In this document: positions 1-6,739 of the stretch, in pieces
How the letters are laid out: each line of letters begins with the position of its first letter
Position numbering within the stretch: position 1 is the stretch's first letter
Origin: Spirochaetae bacterium HGW-Spirochaetae-9
Lineage (GTDB): Bacteria; Spirochaetota; Spirochaetia; Treponematales; Rectinemataceae
DNA length: 8,914 nt
Reading direction: 5' to 3'
NCBI GenBank assembly: GCA_002839205.1
Contig: PGXP01000051.1
Span: 1-8,914, forward strand
Notes under the pieces: generated by a model
The model's database searches: none
What the model was told of the DNA's origin: nothing
What the model saw: the letters and a program-made list of their open reading frames with translations, nothing else
Program-made: the position numbers and the translations under genes

Positions 1-430
1 TCCAGTGCTTCCTGCCCGGGGGTATTATCACCTGGTCGCCCGGTCCTAGATCCCGCCTGGAGCGGCAGCTGTAGCAGCCTGCCTTGTCCGGCGGGAATTC
101 GCCAGTATCCAGGTTCGCCTCGCCCTCGTCGAAATACAGCACCTCGCCCCAGTATCCCCTCAGGATTTCCTCCTTGCCGGGGTCGGCGCCGACGGGCGGA
201 TGCCAATGCTCGGGCAGGATCTGTCCGGGCAGGAGCACGATGAGCTTGGCGCTTATCCTTTCCGTGGCGAAGAGGGTGAGTATCTGCGCGCCCTCGCGCT
301 CAGGCCTGCTCAGGCCGAAATCGGCCACGGCGATATGGTCGAGTTCTTCCGAGGCGAGGGGGAAGGCCATTTTCCTGAGAATTTCCCTCGCCCTGGCACT
401 GAGCGCCCTTTCTTGTGTTCGTGTAATCAT
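1..430 (-). CDS. D-lyxose ketol-isomerase-like cupin protein (3' end cut by window edge)
   Basis: The 143 visible residues form a single cupin domain. They resemble the D-lyxose/D-mannose isomerase family (Bacillus YdaE type), which interconverts D-lyxose with D-xylulose and D-mannose with D-fructose using a divalent metal in the cytoplasm. The pattern PGQILPEHWHPPV (68-80), then GKEE (85-88) and IIPPGRKHW (135-143), supplies the expected metal ligands His75, His77, Glu88 and His142. The His77-Glu88 spacing of 11 matches what I recall for YdaE. The C-terminal part lies beyond position 1; the family is usually about 165-230 residues long. The ATG at 430 has an AGGA 6 nt upstream and a stronger AGGAG further back. 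The gene follows the aldo/keto reductase after 45 nt and is the last visible gene of the tct operon. Family membership is fairly sure. The true sugar substrate is not, because cupin isomerases accept several sugars. Confidence 0.82.
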   Translation of the reverse strand, partial: MITRTQERALSARAREILRKMAFPLASEELDHIAVADFGLSRPEREGAQILTLFATERISAKLIVLLPGQILPEHWHPPVGADPGKEEILRGYWGEVLYFDEGEANLDTGEFPPDKAGCYSCRSRRDLGPGDQVIIPPGRKHW

Positions 431-475
431 GGGGTATCCTGTTCTCCTGTCGCGCCGCCTCTCAGCCCAGCGCTC

Positions 476-1516
476 TCAGCAGATGATGGTGCCGGGGAAA
501 GCCTTTCCCCTCGCACGGAACTGCCCGTTGGTCTCATCGTTGAAACTCCAGAGGTAATTCTTCGCAGGCTCGCTGACGGCGTCCAGCCGCGCTTTAACCT
601 CGGCGGACAGCTCGTAATCGGTCGCTTCGAGGCTCACCGAAAGCTGTTCGGCTGTCCTTGCGCCCAGGAGGACGGAGGACACGAAATCCCTGGAGAGGAG
701 CCATGCGACGGCCAGTTTCGCCGGCGCTACATCCAGCTCCTTCGCGATCTTCAGGAACTCGCCTGTCACCTGCCTGCCCTGCTCGGTCCAGAACCGCGGG
801 ATGTCCAGGCTTTTGCGCAGATCGAAGCGCGAGCCCTGGGGCACGGTGGCGGAGGTGTCGTACTTTCCGGTGAGCATGCCGCCGGCGAGGGGGCTCCAGC
901 AGAGGAAGCCTATGCCCTCATGGACCATGGCCGGTATGATTTCCTGCTCGCAGTGGCGGTCCACCAGATTGTACATGTACTGGCCGCAAATGAAGCCGCT
1001 CATCTGCCTGGCCTTCGCGGCCGAGTTGTCGAGCATGATTCGCCACGCGGGCAGGTTGCTGCAGGCGATATAGAGAATCTTGCCCTGCCGCACGAGGATG
1101 TCGAGGGTTTCCATGACCTCTTCAGGCGGGGCGCTGGGATCGGACCTATGCAAATAGTAGATGTCGATGTAATCGGTCTTTAGCCGCTTCAGGCTGGCCT
1201 CTACCGAGCCGACCAGATACTTCCTGTTCGAGCCAACCTTGTTGGGCGTGGTTCCCATCGGGAAATTGCATTTCGTGGCGAGAATAATCTCATCCCGCTT
1301 CATGTTCGCCATGTAGTCGCCGATGATTGACTCGGCCTGGCCCTTTGCGTACACATCGGCCGTGTCGATCATAGTGCCGCCCGCTTCCAGGTAGGCCGCG
1401 ATCATTCTGTGCGCTTCCTTCGCGTCGCAGCCCCAGCCGGAGGCGCCGAAGGTCATGGTGCCGAGGGCCAGTTCGGACACGACAAGCCCCGATTTTCCCA
1501 GATACCGGTATTTCAT
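476..1516 (-). CDS. Aldo/keto reductase, NADP(H)-type oxidoreductase
   Basis: This is a complete 346-residue aldo/keto reductase, an (alpha/beta)8 barrel that reduces aldehydes or ketones to alcohols, or the reverse, with NADPH or NADH in the cytoplasm. The N-terminal MKYRYLGKSGLVVSELALGT is typical of the YajO/Tas-like branch. The catalytic tetrad is intact: Asp51 and Tyr56 in DTADVY, Lys82 in LATK and His123 in YYLH. WSPLAGGMLTGKY (207-219) and the cofactor-binding GARTAEQL (285-292) are present. I chose the ATG at 1516 because the family N-terminus begins there. The open frame continues upstream to 1915, but that part only shadows tctA. The ATG shares its A with the tctA stop (TGATG), so translation is probably coupled to the transporter. 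The neighbouring cupin sugar isomerase suggests a sugar or sugar-derived carbonyl as substrate, which is inference. The substrate cannot be read from the sequence. Confidence 0.93.
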   Translation of the reverse strand: MKYRYLGKSGLVVSELALGTMTFGASGWGCDAKEAHRMIAAYLEAGGTMIDTADVYAKGQAESIIGDYMANMKRDEIILATKCNFPMGTTPNKVGSNRKYLVGSVEASLKRLKTDYIDIYYLHRSDPSAPPEEVMETLDILVRQGKILYIACSNLPAWRIMLDNSAAKARQMSGFICGQYMYNLVDRHCEQEIIPAMVHEGIGFLCWSPLAGGMLTGKYDTSATVPQGSRFDLRKSLDIPRFWTEQGRQVTGEFLKIAKELDVAPAKLAVAWLLSRDFVSSVLLGARTAEQLSVSLEATDYELSAEVKARLDAVSEPAKNYLWSFNDETNGQFRARGKAFPGTIIC

Positions 1517-3033
1517 CAAACAGCCTTCCTTTTCTTGAACTTGGCCATGAAATCCTTGTAGAACTTCATGTTCGTCACGAAGGTCATGACTATCACGAGG
1601 AGAAGGATGAGGGCAACGGGTCTCGTGAAGAAGGGCGCCAGGCTTCCCTGCGACACCATGAGACCTCGGCGGAGGTTGGCGTCGGCCATGCCCCCGAGGA
1701 TCACGCCTATGACGAGGGGCGGGATCGGATAGCCCATGTCGGTGAGGTAGTAGGTCAGGATGCCCATCGGGATCATCAGGTAGAGGTTGAACACTTTGAG
1801 CCCAAGGGCGTAGGAGCCGATGAGGCAGAGCACGGCCACCACGGGCATGAAGAGGGCGGGGGGCACCCTCAGGAGCTTCACAACCTGCTTCGCAAGCAGC
1901 ATGCCCACGATCCACATCGCGAAAGAGGCGAGGAGGAGAATGGCCGAAATGCTCAGGGTGAAGCCGGGGCGTTCGATCTCGAGCATGGGGCCGGGGGCTA
2001 CGCCGTGGAGCAGCAAGGCTCCGAGGAGCATGGCCGCCGGCGGGCTTCCGGGAATGCCCATGGAGAGAAGGGGGATCATGGCGCCGCCGATGCAGGCGTT
2101 GTTGGCCGTTTCCGATGCGATGATTCCTTCCTCAGTTCCCGTCCCGAACTTCTCGGGATGCTTGGAGGTCTTTTTCGCCGTTCCATAGGAAACCCAGGCA
2201 GCGATATCCTCGCCAATACCCGGCACCGCGCCGATTCCGACGCCGATCAGGGCTGAGCGCACGATATGCTTGAGGTTTCGTCCGATGTCGCCGAAGGAGG
2301 GGAGGACTTTCTCGAGCTTGGTGGGCTCGGCGGTAACCTGCCTGTCCTTGAGCACCTGTATGATCTGGGGAATCCCGAAGGCTCCGATCAGGACGGGCAC
2401 CACTTCTATGCCGCTCTCGAGGTTCATGAGCCCGAAGGTGTAGCGCGGATAGACCTGGAGGGGGTCCCTGCCGACGACGGCGAGGAAGAGGCCCAGGAAT
2501 CCCGCCAGCCAGCCTTTCTGCACGGTGTCCGGGCAGGAGATGCTCCCGCTTATGAGGATGCCGAAGAAGGCGAGGAGGAAAAACTCGAAGGAGGTGAATT
2601 GGAGGGCCAGGGCGGCTATGATCGGCGTGAAGACGACGACGAACATCATGCCTACGAAGGTGCCTATAGCCGAGGACGTGGTGGTCAGGCCGAGAGCCCT
2701 GCCCGCCTCGCCGCGAAGAGCCATCGGGTAGCCTTCGAGGGCGGTGGCTGCTGCAGCGGCCGTTCCCGGGATGTTGATCATGATCGATCCGTAGGAGCCG
2801 CCATAGACGGCGCCCACATAGATGCCCATCAGGGCTATCATCGCGGACTGCATGGGAAGGCTGTAGGTCAGGGTTGTGAGAAGCGCTACCCCGAGCGTGG
2901 CGGTCAGGCCGGGTAAAGCTCCGAATACGATACCCAGAAGCGTCGTCCCGAAGAGGATGAGCATCTGCACCGGATTCGTGACAATCGACAGGATCGTGGA
3001 GAAGAAAGCGCCGAATTGCTGTGCTATATCCAT
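1516..3033 (-). CDS. tctA: Tripartite tricarboxylate transporter large membrane subunit TctA
   Basis: The 505 residues match the usual length of TctA, the large multi-spanning (about 12 helix) permease of TTT secondary transporters. These take up carboxylates with a cation gradient and a periplasmic binding protein. The two family signature repeats are clear. The first runs from GALPGLTATLG (38-48) through YVGAVYGGSYGS (72-83) to INIPGT (86-91). The second runs from GAVPGIGEDIAAW (268-280) through ASETANNACIGG (306-317) to PLLSMGIPGSPPAA (321-334). Hydrophobic segments cover nearly the whole length, and the C-terminus is short and basic (MAKFKKRKAV). The ATG at 3033 is preceded by a GAGGAAGG ribosome site in the 15-nt gap after tctB. 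The stop overlaps the aldo/keto reductase start by one base. The family identity is secure. The transported solute is not given by this subunit. Confidence 0.96.
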   Translation of the reverse strand: MDIAQQFGAFFSTILSIVTNPVQMLILFGTTLLGIVFGALPGLTATLGVALLTTLTYSLPMQSAMIALMGIYVGAVYGGSYGSIMINIPGTAAAAATALEGYPMALRGEAGRALGLTTTSSAIGTFVGMMFVVVFTPIIAALALQFTSFEFFLLAFFGILISGSISCPDTVQKGWLAGFLGLFLAVVGRDPLQVYPRYTFGLMNLESGIEVVPVLIGAFGIPQIIQVLKDRQVTAEPTKLEKVLPSFGDIGRNLKHIVRSALIGVGIGAVPGIGEDIAAWVSYGTAKKTSKHPEKFGTGTEEGIIASETANNACIGGAMIPLLSMGIPGSPPAAMLLGALLLHGVAPGPMLEIERPGFTLSISAILLLASFAMWIVGMLLAKQVVKLLRVPPALFMPVVAVLCLIGSYALGLKVFNLYLMIPMGILTYYLTDMGYPIPPLVIGVILGGMADANLRRGLMVSQGSLAPFFTRPVALILLLVIVMTFVTNMKFYKDFMAKFKKRKAV

Positions 3034-3048
3034 ATGGTTGCCCCTTCC

Positions 3049-3807
3049 TCACCTGAACATGTAATAGATTTCGGACATTAAATTCACGACGGCGCCCTCG
3101 ACGGGGAGGGGGACGCGCAGTATGAACCTGAAGAGGGGCACGATGAAAACGGGCGTCATGAAGCTCATCCACATGGCCTGCCGAAGCTTTTTCCTGTGCT
3201 CTGGCTTTCCCGACTTCCTGACGAGGACGGCGAGCAGGATCACCATGGAGGCGATCATGAGAGTGGCGATGATGTCGAGGGAATACACGAACAGGGCGAC
3301 AAGCTTCTTGTCCAGCCCGAAAATTGCCAGGAGAAGGATGATGCCCATTTCGGCCGTATAGAGATAGACGGCTTTTCTCATGATGAGCAGGTCATCGAGG
3401 TGGAAGACCGAAATCGTGAAGACGAGAAAGAGGATGACGGTGATGAAAAAGTCTATCCTCGTGATGTTGAGATACACCATCGCGATGAGGGGAACGAGGA
3501 CGCCCGCATATCTGATATTCGCGTCGCTCAGGAAATTGACCTTCTTCCTGTTGATGATGCTGGCCTTGAGGGTAGCCCAGCCGCCATTCTTCAGCGCATG
3601 GAGGAATATCGCACCCGAAAGGAGGAGAATAGCAACGCCGATGATGATCGGCAGCAGGGCAGGGGAGACATACCATACGCTGTCGACTCCGGCGTAGGAA
3701 TCCTTCAGGGGCATCTGGAAGGCTTCAGCGAGAATGTATATCCCAAGAAGGAAGAATAGTCCGCTCCAGACGACATCGAAGCTGCGGAGCCTGGATTTTT
3801 CCATCAT
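3049..3807 (-). CDS. tctB: Tripartite tricarboxylate transporter small membrane subunit TctB, extended form
   Basis: This 252-residue integral membrane protein sits between tctC and tctA, the position of the small TTT subunit, which is needed for transport and usually has about 150-170 residues. The first part looks canonical: hydrophobic segments at roughly 13-29, 50-71, 100-115 and 119-136, with SPALLPIIIG (48-57) after the first. The end also looks canonical, with FRFILRVPLPVEG (226-238) matching the conserved last-helix pattern ending in LP and G. Between them, at about 150-205, lies additional sequence with two more hydrophobic segments (about 152-170 and 174-196) and a basic loop (KPEHRKKLRQ, 201-210). 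Two ATG codons stand side by side at 3807 and 3804. AGGAG at 3818-3814 lies 6 nt from the first and 9 nt from the second, so either could serve. The TctB call rests on context plus the terminal motifs and is strong. Confidence 0.88.
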   Translation of the reverse strand: MMEKSRLRSFDVVWSGLFFLLGIYILAEAFQMPLKDSYAGVDSVWYVSPALLPIIIGVAILLLSGAIFLHALKNGGWATLKASIINRKKVNFLSDANIRYAGVLVPLIAMVYLNITRIDFFITVILFLVFTISVFHLDDLLIMRKAVYLYTAEMGIILLLAIFGLDKKLVALFVYSLDIIATLMIASMVILLAVLVRKSGKPEHRKKLRQAMWMSFMTPVFIVPLFRFILRVPLPVEGAVVNLMSEIYYMFR

Positions 3808-3824
3808 ATGGTTCTCCTAAAATA

Positions 3825-3851
3825 TGGAGTTGCGGCATTGCCGCAACTCCA
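3825..3851 (-). other. Perfect stem-loop between tctC and tctB (possible attenuating terminator or mRNA stabiliser)
   Basis: A perfect 12-bp inverted repeat with a 3-nt loop lies between the tctC stop (3891) and the tctB start (3807). On the transcribed strand the arms are TGGAGTTGCGGC and GCCGCAACTCCA around AAT. The bases after the stem are TATTTTAGG, so it has a short U-rich tail and ends only 6 nt before the tctB ribosome site. Hairpins at this position after binding-protein genes commonly protect the upstream message or terminate part of the transcripts, giving an excess of binding protein. The hairpin is seen directly; which role it plays is inference. Confidence 0.75.
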
Positions 3852-3890
3852 CGAAGTCGTTATCGGAAATCTACGGTGAAGTGAAGTTCT

Positions 3891-4886
3891 TTAGCGGCTG
3901 ATCCCGAGGGTTGCCGGATCGACCTTGGCGGCGCCGAGATCCCAGAGGGTCCAGGAGAATACGGATTCGAGCTTGTCGAAGATGTCGTTGGCTTCCTTGC
4001 CGACAAGTCCCTTCATGGTGAAGTACCTGTCCTGTCCAAATTTCTGGACAGGTTCGGCCATCATGGCCTTCTTGAAGGCGGTCTGGAGCTGGGCCTTGAT
4101 CGCTTCCGGAGCGTCCTTGCGGATGGCGAAGCCGATCTGCTGCTCGAGGGGGAGATACTGGGACAGCCCGGGGTAGGTCGTGAAGGCGCTCGGAATCTTC
4201 GTGCCCTTAAAGTCAAAATCGGTGGGAATGAGCATGGCGAGGGGCCTGAGCTTGCCGGCCTTGATCAGTTCGGCCTGTTCCTGAACCGAGGTGATGACGA
4301 GAGAGACTTCGCCAGTCATGGCCGCGTTCTGGGAACCGGCTGAGCTGTCGTAGGGAATGAAGTTGAACTTGGCGCCCGAGCCCTTCTCGAAGGCGAGAAG
4401 GTTGAGATGGTGGATAGATCCTGCGGCGCTGGCTCCCGCCCTGACGCTCTTGGGATTCGCTTTCACCGCCTCGACGAGGTCCTGGACGGTCTTGAAGGGT
4501 GCGGAAGGGGTGACAGAGATGAGGTCGGGGGATCCGCCGATGATGAAGAAATCCCAGACATTCATGCGCTGCTTGAAACCACCCTGTACGGCCGCCGTCA
4601 CGCAGGATTCGGAAAGACCGACGAGGGTATAGCCGTCAGCGGGCCTGGAGAAGCCCTCGAAGAGGCCTACCGATCCGCCCACGCCGCCGGTGACGTTGTT
4701 CACATTGATATTGGTCTTGAGTTCCTTCGCCATCTCGGCCATCACCAGCCTGTTGGCGAGATCGGTGCCGCCGCCGGCACCCCATACGAGAACGTTCGTG
4801 ATGTCGCGGGTCGGATACCTCGCCTGCGCGAAAGCCGAACCGAGCGCTATGGCGAGAATCACCAGCACCGTCAATGTCCTTTTCAT
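3891..4886 (-). CDS. tctC: Tripartite tricarboxylate transporter substrate-binding protein TctC (Bug family)
   Basis: This is a complete 331-residue extracytoplasmic binding protein that captures a small, usually carboxylated, solute and delivers it to TctA/TctB. A signal peptide is clear: MKR, a hydrophobic stretch at 4-16, then GSAFA before a likely cleavage after residue 20 (AFA|QAR). The mature protein starts with YPTRDITNVLVWGAGGGTD (24-42), the family's first strand and ligand-binding loop. The pattern GGVGGSVG (67-74) and PADGYTLVG (82-90) follows as in Bug proteins. The ATG at 4886 has a full AGGAGG 5 nt upstream (4897-4892). A strong promoter lies directly ahead, so this is the first gene of its operon and probably the most highly expressed. 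No lipobox cysteine is present, so it should be soluble in the periplasm. The ligand is unknown; the downstream sugar enzymes make a sugar acid or similar carboxylate plausible. Confidence 0.94.
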   Translation of the reverse strand: MKRTLTVLVILAIALGSAFAQARYPTRDITNVLVWGAGGGTDLANRLVMAEMAKELKTNINVNNVTGGVGGSVGLFEGFSRPADGYTLVGLSESCVTAAVQGGFKQRMNVWDFFIIGGSPDLISVTPSAPFKTVQDLVEAVKANPKSVRAGASAAGSIHHLNLLAFEKGSGAKFNFIPYDSSAGSQNAAMTGEVSLVITSVQEQAELIKAGKLRPLAMLIPTDFDFKGTKIPSAFTTYPGLSQYLPLEQQIGFAIRKDAPEAIKAQLQTAFKKAMMAEPVQKFGQDRYFTMKGLVGKEANDIFDKLESVFSWTLWDLGAAKVDPATLGISR

Positions 4887-4915
4887 CGTTGCCTCCTAAA
4901 AATGAACCTGTAGGT

Positions 4916-4943
4916 ATCTTAACACTTTTGTCGGCGTTGTCAA
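4916..4943 (-). promoter_or_regulatory. Sigma70-type promoter of the tctCBA operon
   Basis: On the minus strand a perfect -35 box TTGACA (4943-4938) is followed after 16 bp by TAAGAT (4921-4916). That box matches the -10 consensus at four of six positions and is preceded by TGT, an extended -10 element. The start of transcription would be near 4909, giving an untranslated leader of about 22 nt that ends in the AGGAGG site of tctC. The intergenic position and the match make this a good candidate; no start site has been mapped. Confidence 0.72.
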
Positions 4944-4953
4944 TGAATTTTTT

Positions 4954-4969
4954 ATTTTGCATGCGAAAT
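4954..4969. promoter_or_regulatory. Near-palindrome upstream of the tctC promoter (candidate operator)
   Basis: ATTTTGCATGCGAAAT is a 16-bp inverted repeat with one mismatched pair and a perfect GCATGC core. It lies 10 bp upstream of the -35 box, centred about 52 bp before the predicted transcription start. That position suits an activator, or a repressor acting from upstream. The flanks are AT-rich, unlike the surrounding coding DNA. I do not recognise it as the site of a named regulator, and no regulator gene is present in the window. Confidence 0.4.
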
Positions 4970-5063
4970 TTCATATAGCCGCCAGAAAAAACAGATTGAT
5001 TGGCACTGCTTGGATTCCTGTGGCTCTATTTCTGCAATGAAGTATAAAGGCTTTCTTGTGGGG

Positions 5064-5912
5064 CTATTCTCGGGGCAGGGCGCGGGCGCCGTCCTTGCCC
5101 AAATCGTACACGGTCAAAGTTTTGGCTATCTCCTGAGCGGGATCGGAGGGCACCGGCCATTCGGCCACATAGCCCAGGCAGGGACAGACGAATTCGGTGC
5201 CGCCCTTTTTCACCGTCTTCCGGTAGTGGACGTGTCCGCAGACCGCCAGCGCCACGCCGCGCTCCTGGCAGAGTGTTCCGTATTCGGGGCTCCCCAGGAA
5301 GGCGTTGAAGTACTTCCACATATCGTCGGGCGGGCGCACCGTGAACTCGGGCACCTGCACGACATGGGTCGCCAGGAGGATCTGCCTTCCGGCGAGGCTG
5401 TCCAGAGCCTTGCCCAGTCGCTCGACGAACATCCGGTGCACGTCGAGCGTGTCCCTGTCCCATATCGACTTGATCTTGTCCTGCCAGGTTCTCCCTCCAT
5501 ACTCCATCCGGCTGAAATCCTCGAAGGAGAAGGAAGGATCCCCCCAGGAAAAGTCGTACCAGCCCAGGTCCCCGGCGATTGCCCAGGTGCCCTCGAGGAG
5601 GACGGGTCCGCGCGCGAGGTTGGCCGGATGTTCCAGGAGGGCGTCGTAGGTGTCCCAGGCCTTGAGGTCGGGGTGGCGTTCGTTCCAGATATCGTGGTTG
5701 CCCGGTATGAAGAGGACCCGGGCGCCCGAGGTTTCGGAGAGCCTGTTGATGGTTGCGAGGCTGAGCCTGTAGTCGCTCGAAAGGTCGCCCGCTATAAGGA
5801 GGATGTCGAGGTCGCGGCGGCGGGATTCGGCAGCCAGGAGATCGCTTACGATCTCTCGGCCGCCTATCCTGTTGATGTCCACATGAATATCAGAGATGAG
5901 GCCAATTCTCAT
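5064..5912 (-). CDS. Calcineurin-like metallophosphoesterase
   Basis: This 282-residue protein has all the metal-binding blocks of the calcineurin-like phosphoesterases, two-metal hydrolases of phosphomono- or phosphodiesters. They are SDIHVD with Asp8 and His10, AGDLSSD with Asp43, PGNHD (70-74) with Asn72 and His73, ATHVV with His183, and CGHVHY with His227 and His229. It has no signal peptide or membrane segment, so it should act in the cytoplasm. The ATG at 5912 is chosen because the family N-terminus MRIGLISDIH begins there and because it forms an ATGA overlap with the permease stop. This indicates translational coupling with the ABC importer. The open frame reaches further upstream, but only inside the permease. 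It ends with TAG, followed by the 177-nt gap before tctC. The fold is certain. The substrate is unknown; a role on an imported phosphoester is suggested only by the gene coupling. Confidence 0.92.
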   Translation of the reverse strand: MRIGLISDIHVDINRIGGREIVSDLLAAESRRRDLDILLIAGDLSSDYRLSLATINRLSETSGARVLFIPGNHDIWNERHPDLKAWDTYDALLEHPANLARGPVLLEGTWAIAGDLGWYDFSWGDPSFSFEDFSRMEYGGRTWQDKIKSIWDRDTLDVHRMFVERLGKALDSLAGRQILLATHVVQVPEFTVRPPDDMWKYFNAFLGSPEYGTLCQERGVALAVCGHVHYRKTVKKGGTEFVCPCLGYVAEWPVPSDPAQEIAKTLTVYDLGKDGARALPRE

Positions 5913-6739
5913 GATGATCCGGTAAGCCTGGGGTTCAGCCGCTCGGAAAGGGTGTCGCCTATGATGTTGAAGGCAAGGACGGTCAAAGCCAGGCAGAGGC
6001 CTGGATAGATCGCCATCCAGGGAGCCTGGATGAGGTAATTGCGGGCATCCTTGAGCATGAGACCCCAGCTGGCCTGTGGCGGCTGAGTGCCGACGCCCAG
6101 GTAGGAGAGGGAAGATTCGATGACGATGGAGAGGGCGAAGACGATGGAGCATTGCACCACGACCTTGCCCAGAAGGTTGGGAACGATGTGCTTGAAAACG
6201 ATCTTGATGATCGGAGTGCCTAGGGCACGGGCCGCCTCCACATAGCCTTCCGTCTTGATGGACAGGGTTTCGGCGCGTATCAGCCTCGCGAAGACGGGGC
6301 TGGATATTATTCCCAGGGCGAGCATCACCTGCACCAGGCCGTATCCCAGGAAGGACACGACCGTGATGGCCAGAAGGATGGTGGGGAAGGAGAGGATGGA
6401 ATCCATGAACAGCATGAGGGTGCTGTCCAGCCCGCGGGACCCTAGCCCCGCCAGGAGCCCCATCGTCGCACCGATCGTCAGCGCGAGGGTGACGGTGACG
6501 ATGCCGACGATGAGGGCCGACCTGGATCCGTAGATGATCCTGCTGAGCACATCCCTGCCGAAGTTGTCGGTGCCCAAGAGATTTTCCATGCCCGGCGCGT
6601 GGAAGCGCTTGGTCAGGTACTGCTCCGTGGGCTTGTAGGGCGCCACAAGGGGGGCGGCCACGGCCGCCACCCCGAGGGCGAGAAGGAAGAGGATCGCGAG
6701 CGAGAACAGGATCCTCTGGGATTTACGGGTCACTAGCAT
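5909..6739 (-). CDS. ABC transporter permease, DppC/OppC type
   Basis: This 276-residue inner-membrane protein belongs to the permeases of the peptide/opine/nickel ABC importers, in the DppC/OppC (second permease) branch. An N-terminal helix (about 10-33) is followed by the family signature LGTDNFGRDVLSRIIYGSR (55-73) and then five further hydrophobic segments. The cytoplasmic EAA loop that docks on the ATPase is present as EAARALGTPIIKIVFKHIVP (168-187). FNIIGDTLSERLNPRL (257-272) near the C-terminus is also typical. The ATG at 6739 directly follows the TAA of the binding-protein gene with no gap and no good ribosome site, so translation is probably coupled. A GTG two codons further on is an alternative start. 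Such importers need two different permeases, and the DppB/OppB partner is not in the window. The family is certain, the solute is not. Confidence 0.94.
   Translation of the reverse strand: MLVTRKSQRILFSLAILFLLALGVAAVAAPLVAPYKPTEQYLTKRFHAPGMENLLGTDNFGRDVLSRIIYGSRSALIVGIVTVTLALTIGATMGLLAGLGSRGLDSTLMLFMDSILSFPTILLAITVVSFLGYGLVQVMLALGIISSPVFARLIRAETLSIKTEGYVEAARALGTPIIKIVFKHIVPNLLGKVVVQCSIVFALSIVIESSLSYLGVGTQPPQASWGLMLKDARNYLIQAPWMAIYPGLCLALTVLAFNIIGDTLSERLNPRLTGSS

Noticed and set aside
200..1183. A 327-codon open frame on the plus strand opposite the aldo/keto reductase
   Set aside because: It lies antisense to a gene with an intact catalytic tetrad. Its composition (rich in Gly, Ala, Arg, Glu, His) is that of a shadow frame in GC-rich DNA, and no domain is recognisable.
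1517..1915. A longer start for the aldo/keto reductase inside tctA
   Set aside because: The extra 133 residues have no similarity to the family and overlap tctA entirely. The family N-terminus begins at the ATG at 1516.
2132..3172. A 346-codon minus-strand frame overlapping tctA in another frame
   Set aside because: Its product is very rich in Arg, His and Pro, a typical out-of-frame read of a membrane protein gene. tctA in the main frame matches its family throughout.
4970..5063. An intrinsic terminator for the ABC/phosphoesterase operon
   Set aside because: A run of six T residues is present on the transcribed strand near 4991-4986, but no stable stem directly precedes it. Read-through into tctC, or a factor-dependent end, remains possible.
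5010..6008. A 332-codon open frame on the plus strand opposite the phosphoesterase
   Set aside because: It mirrors the whole phosphoesterase gene, which carries every family motif. The antisense product resembles no family I know.
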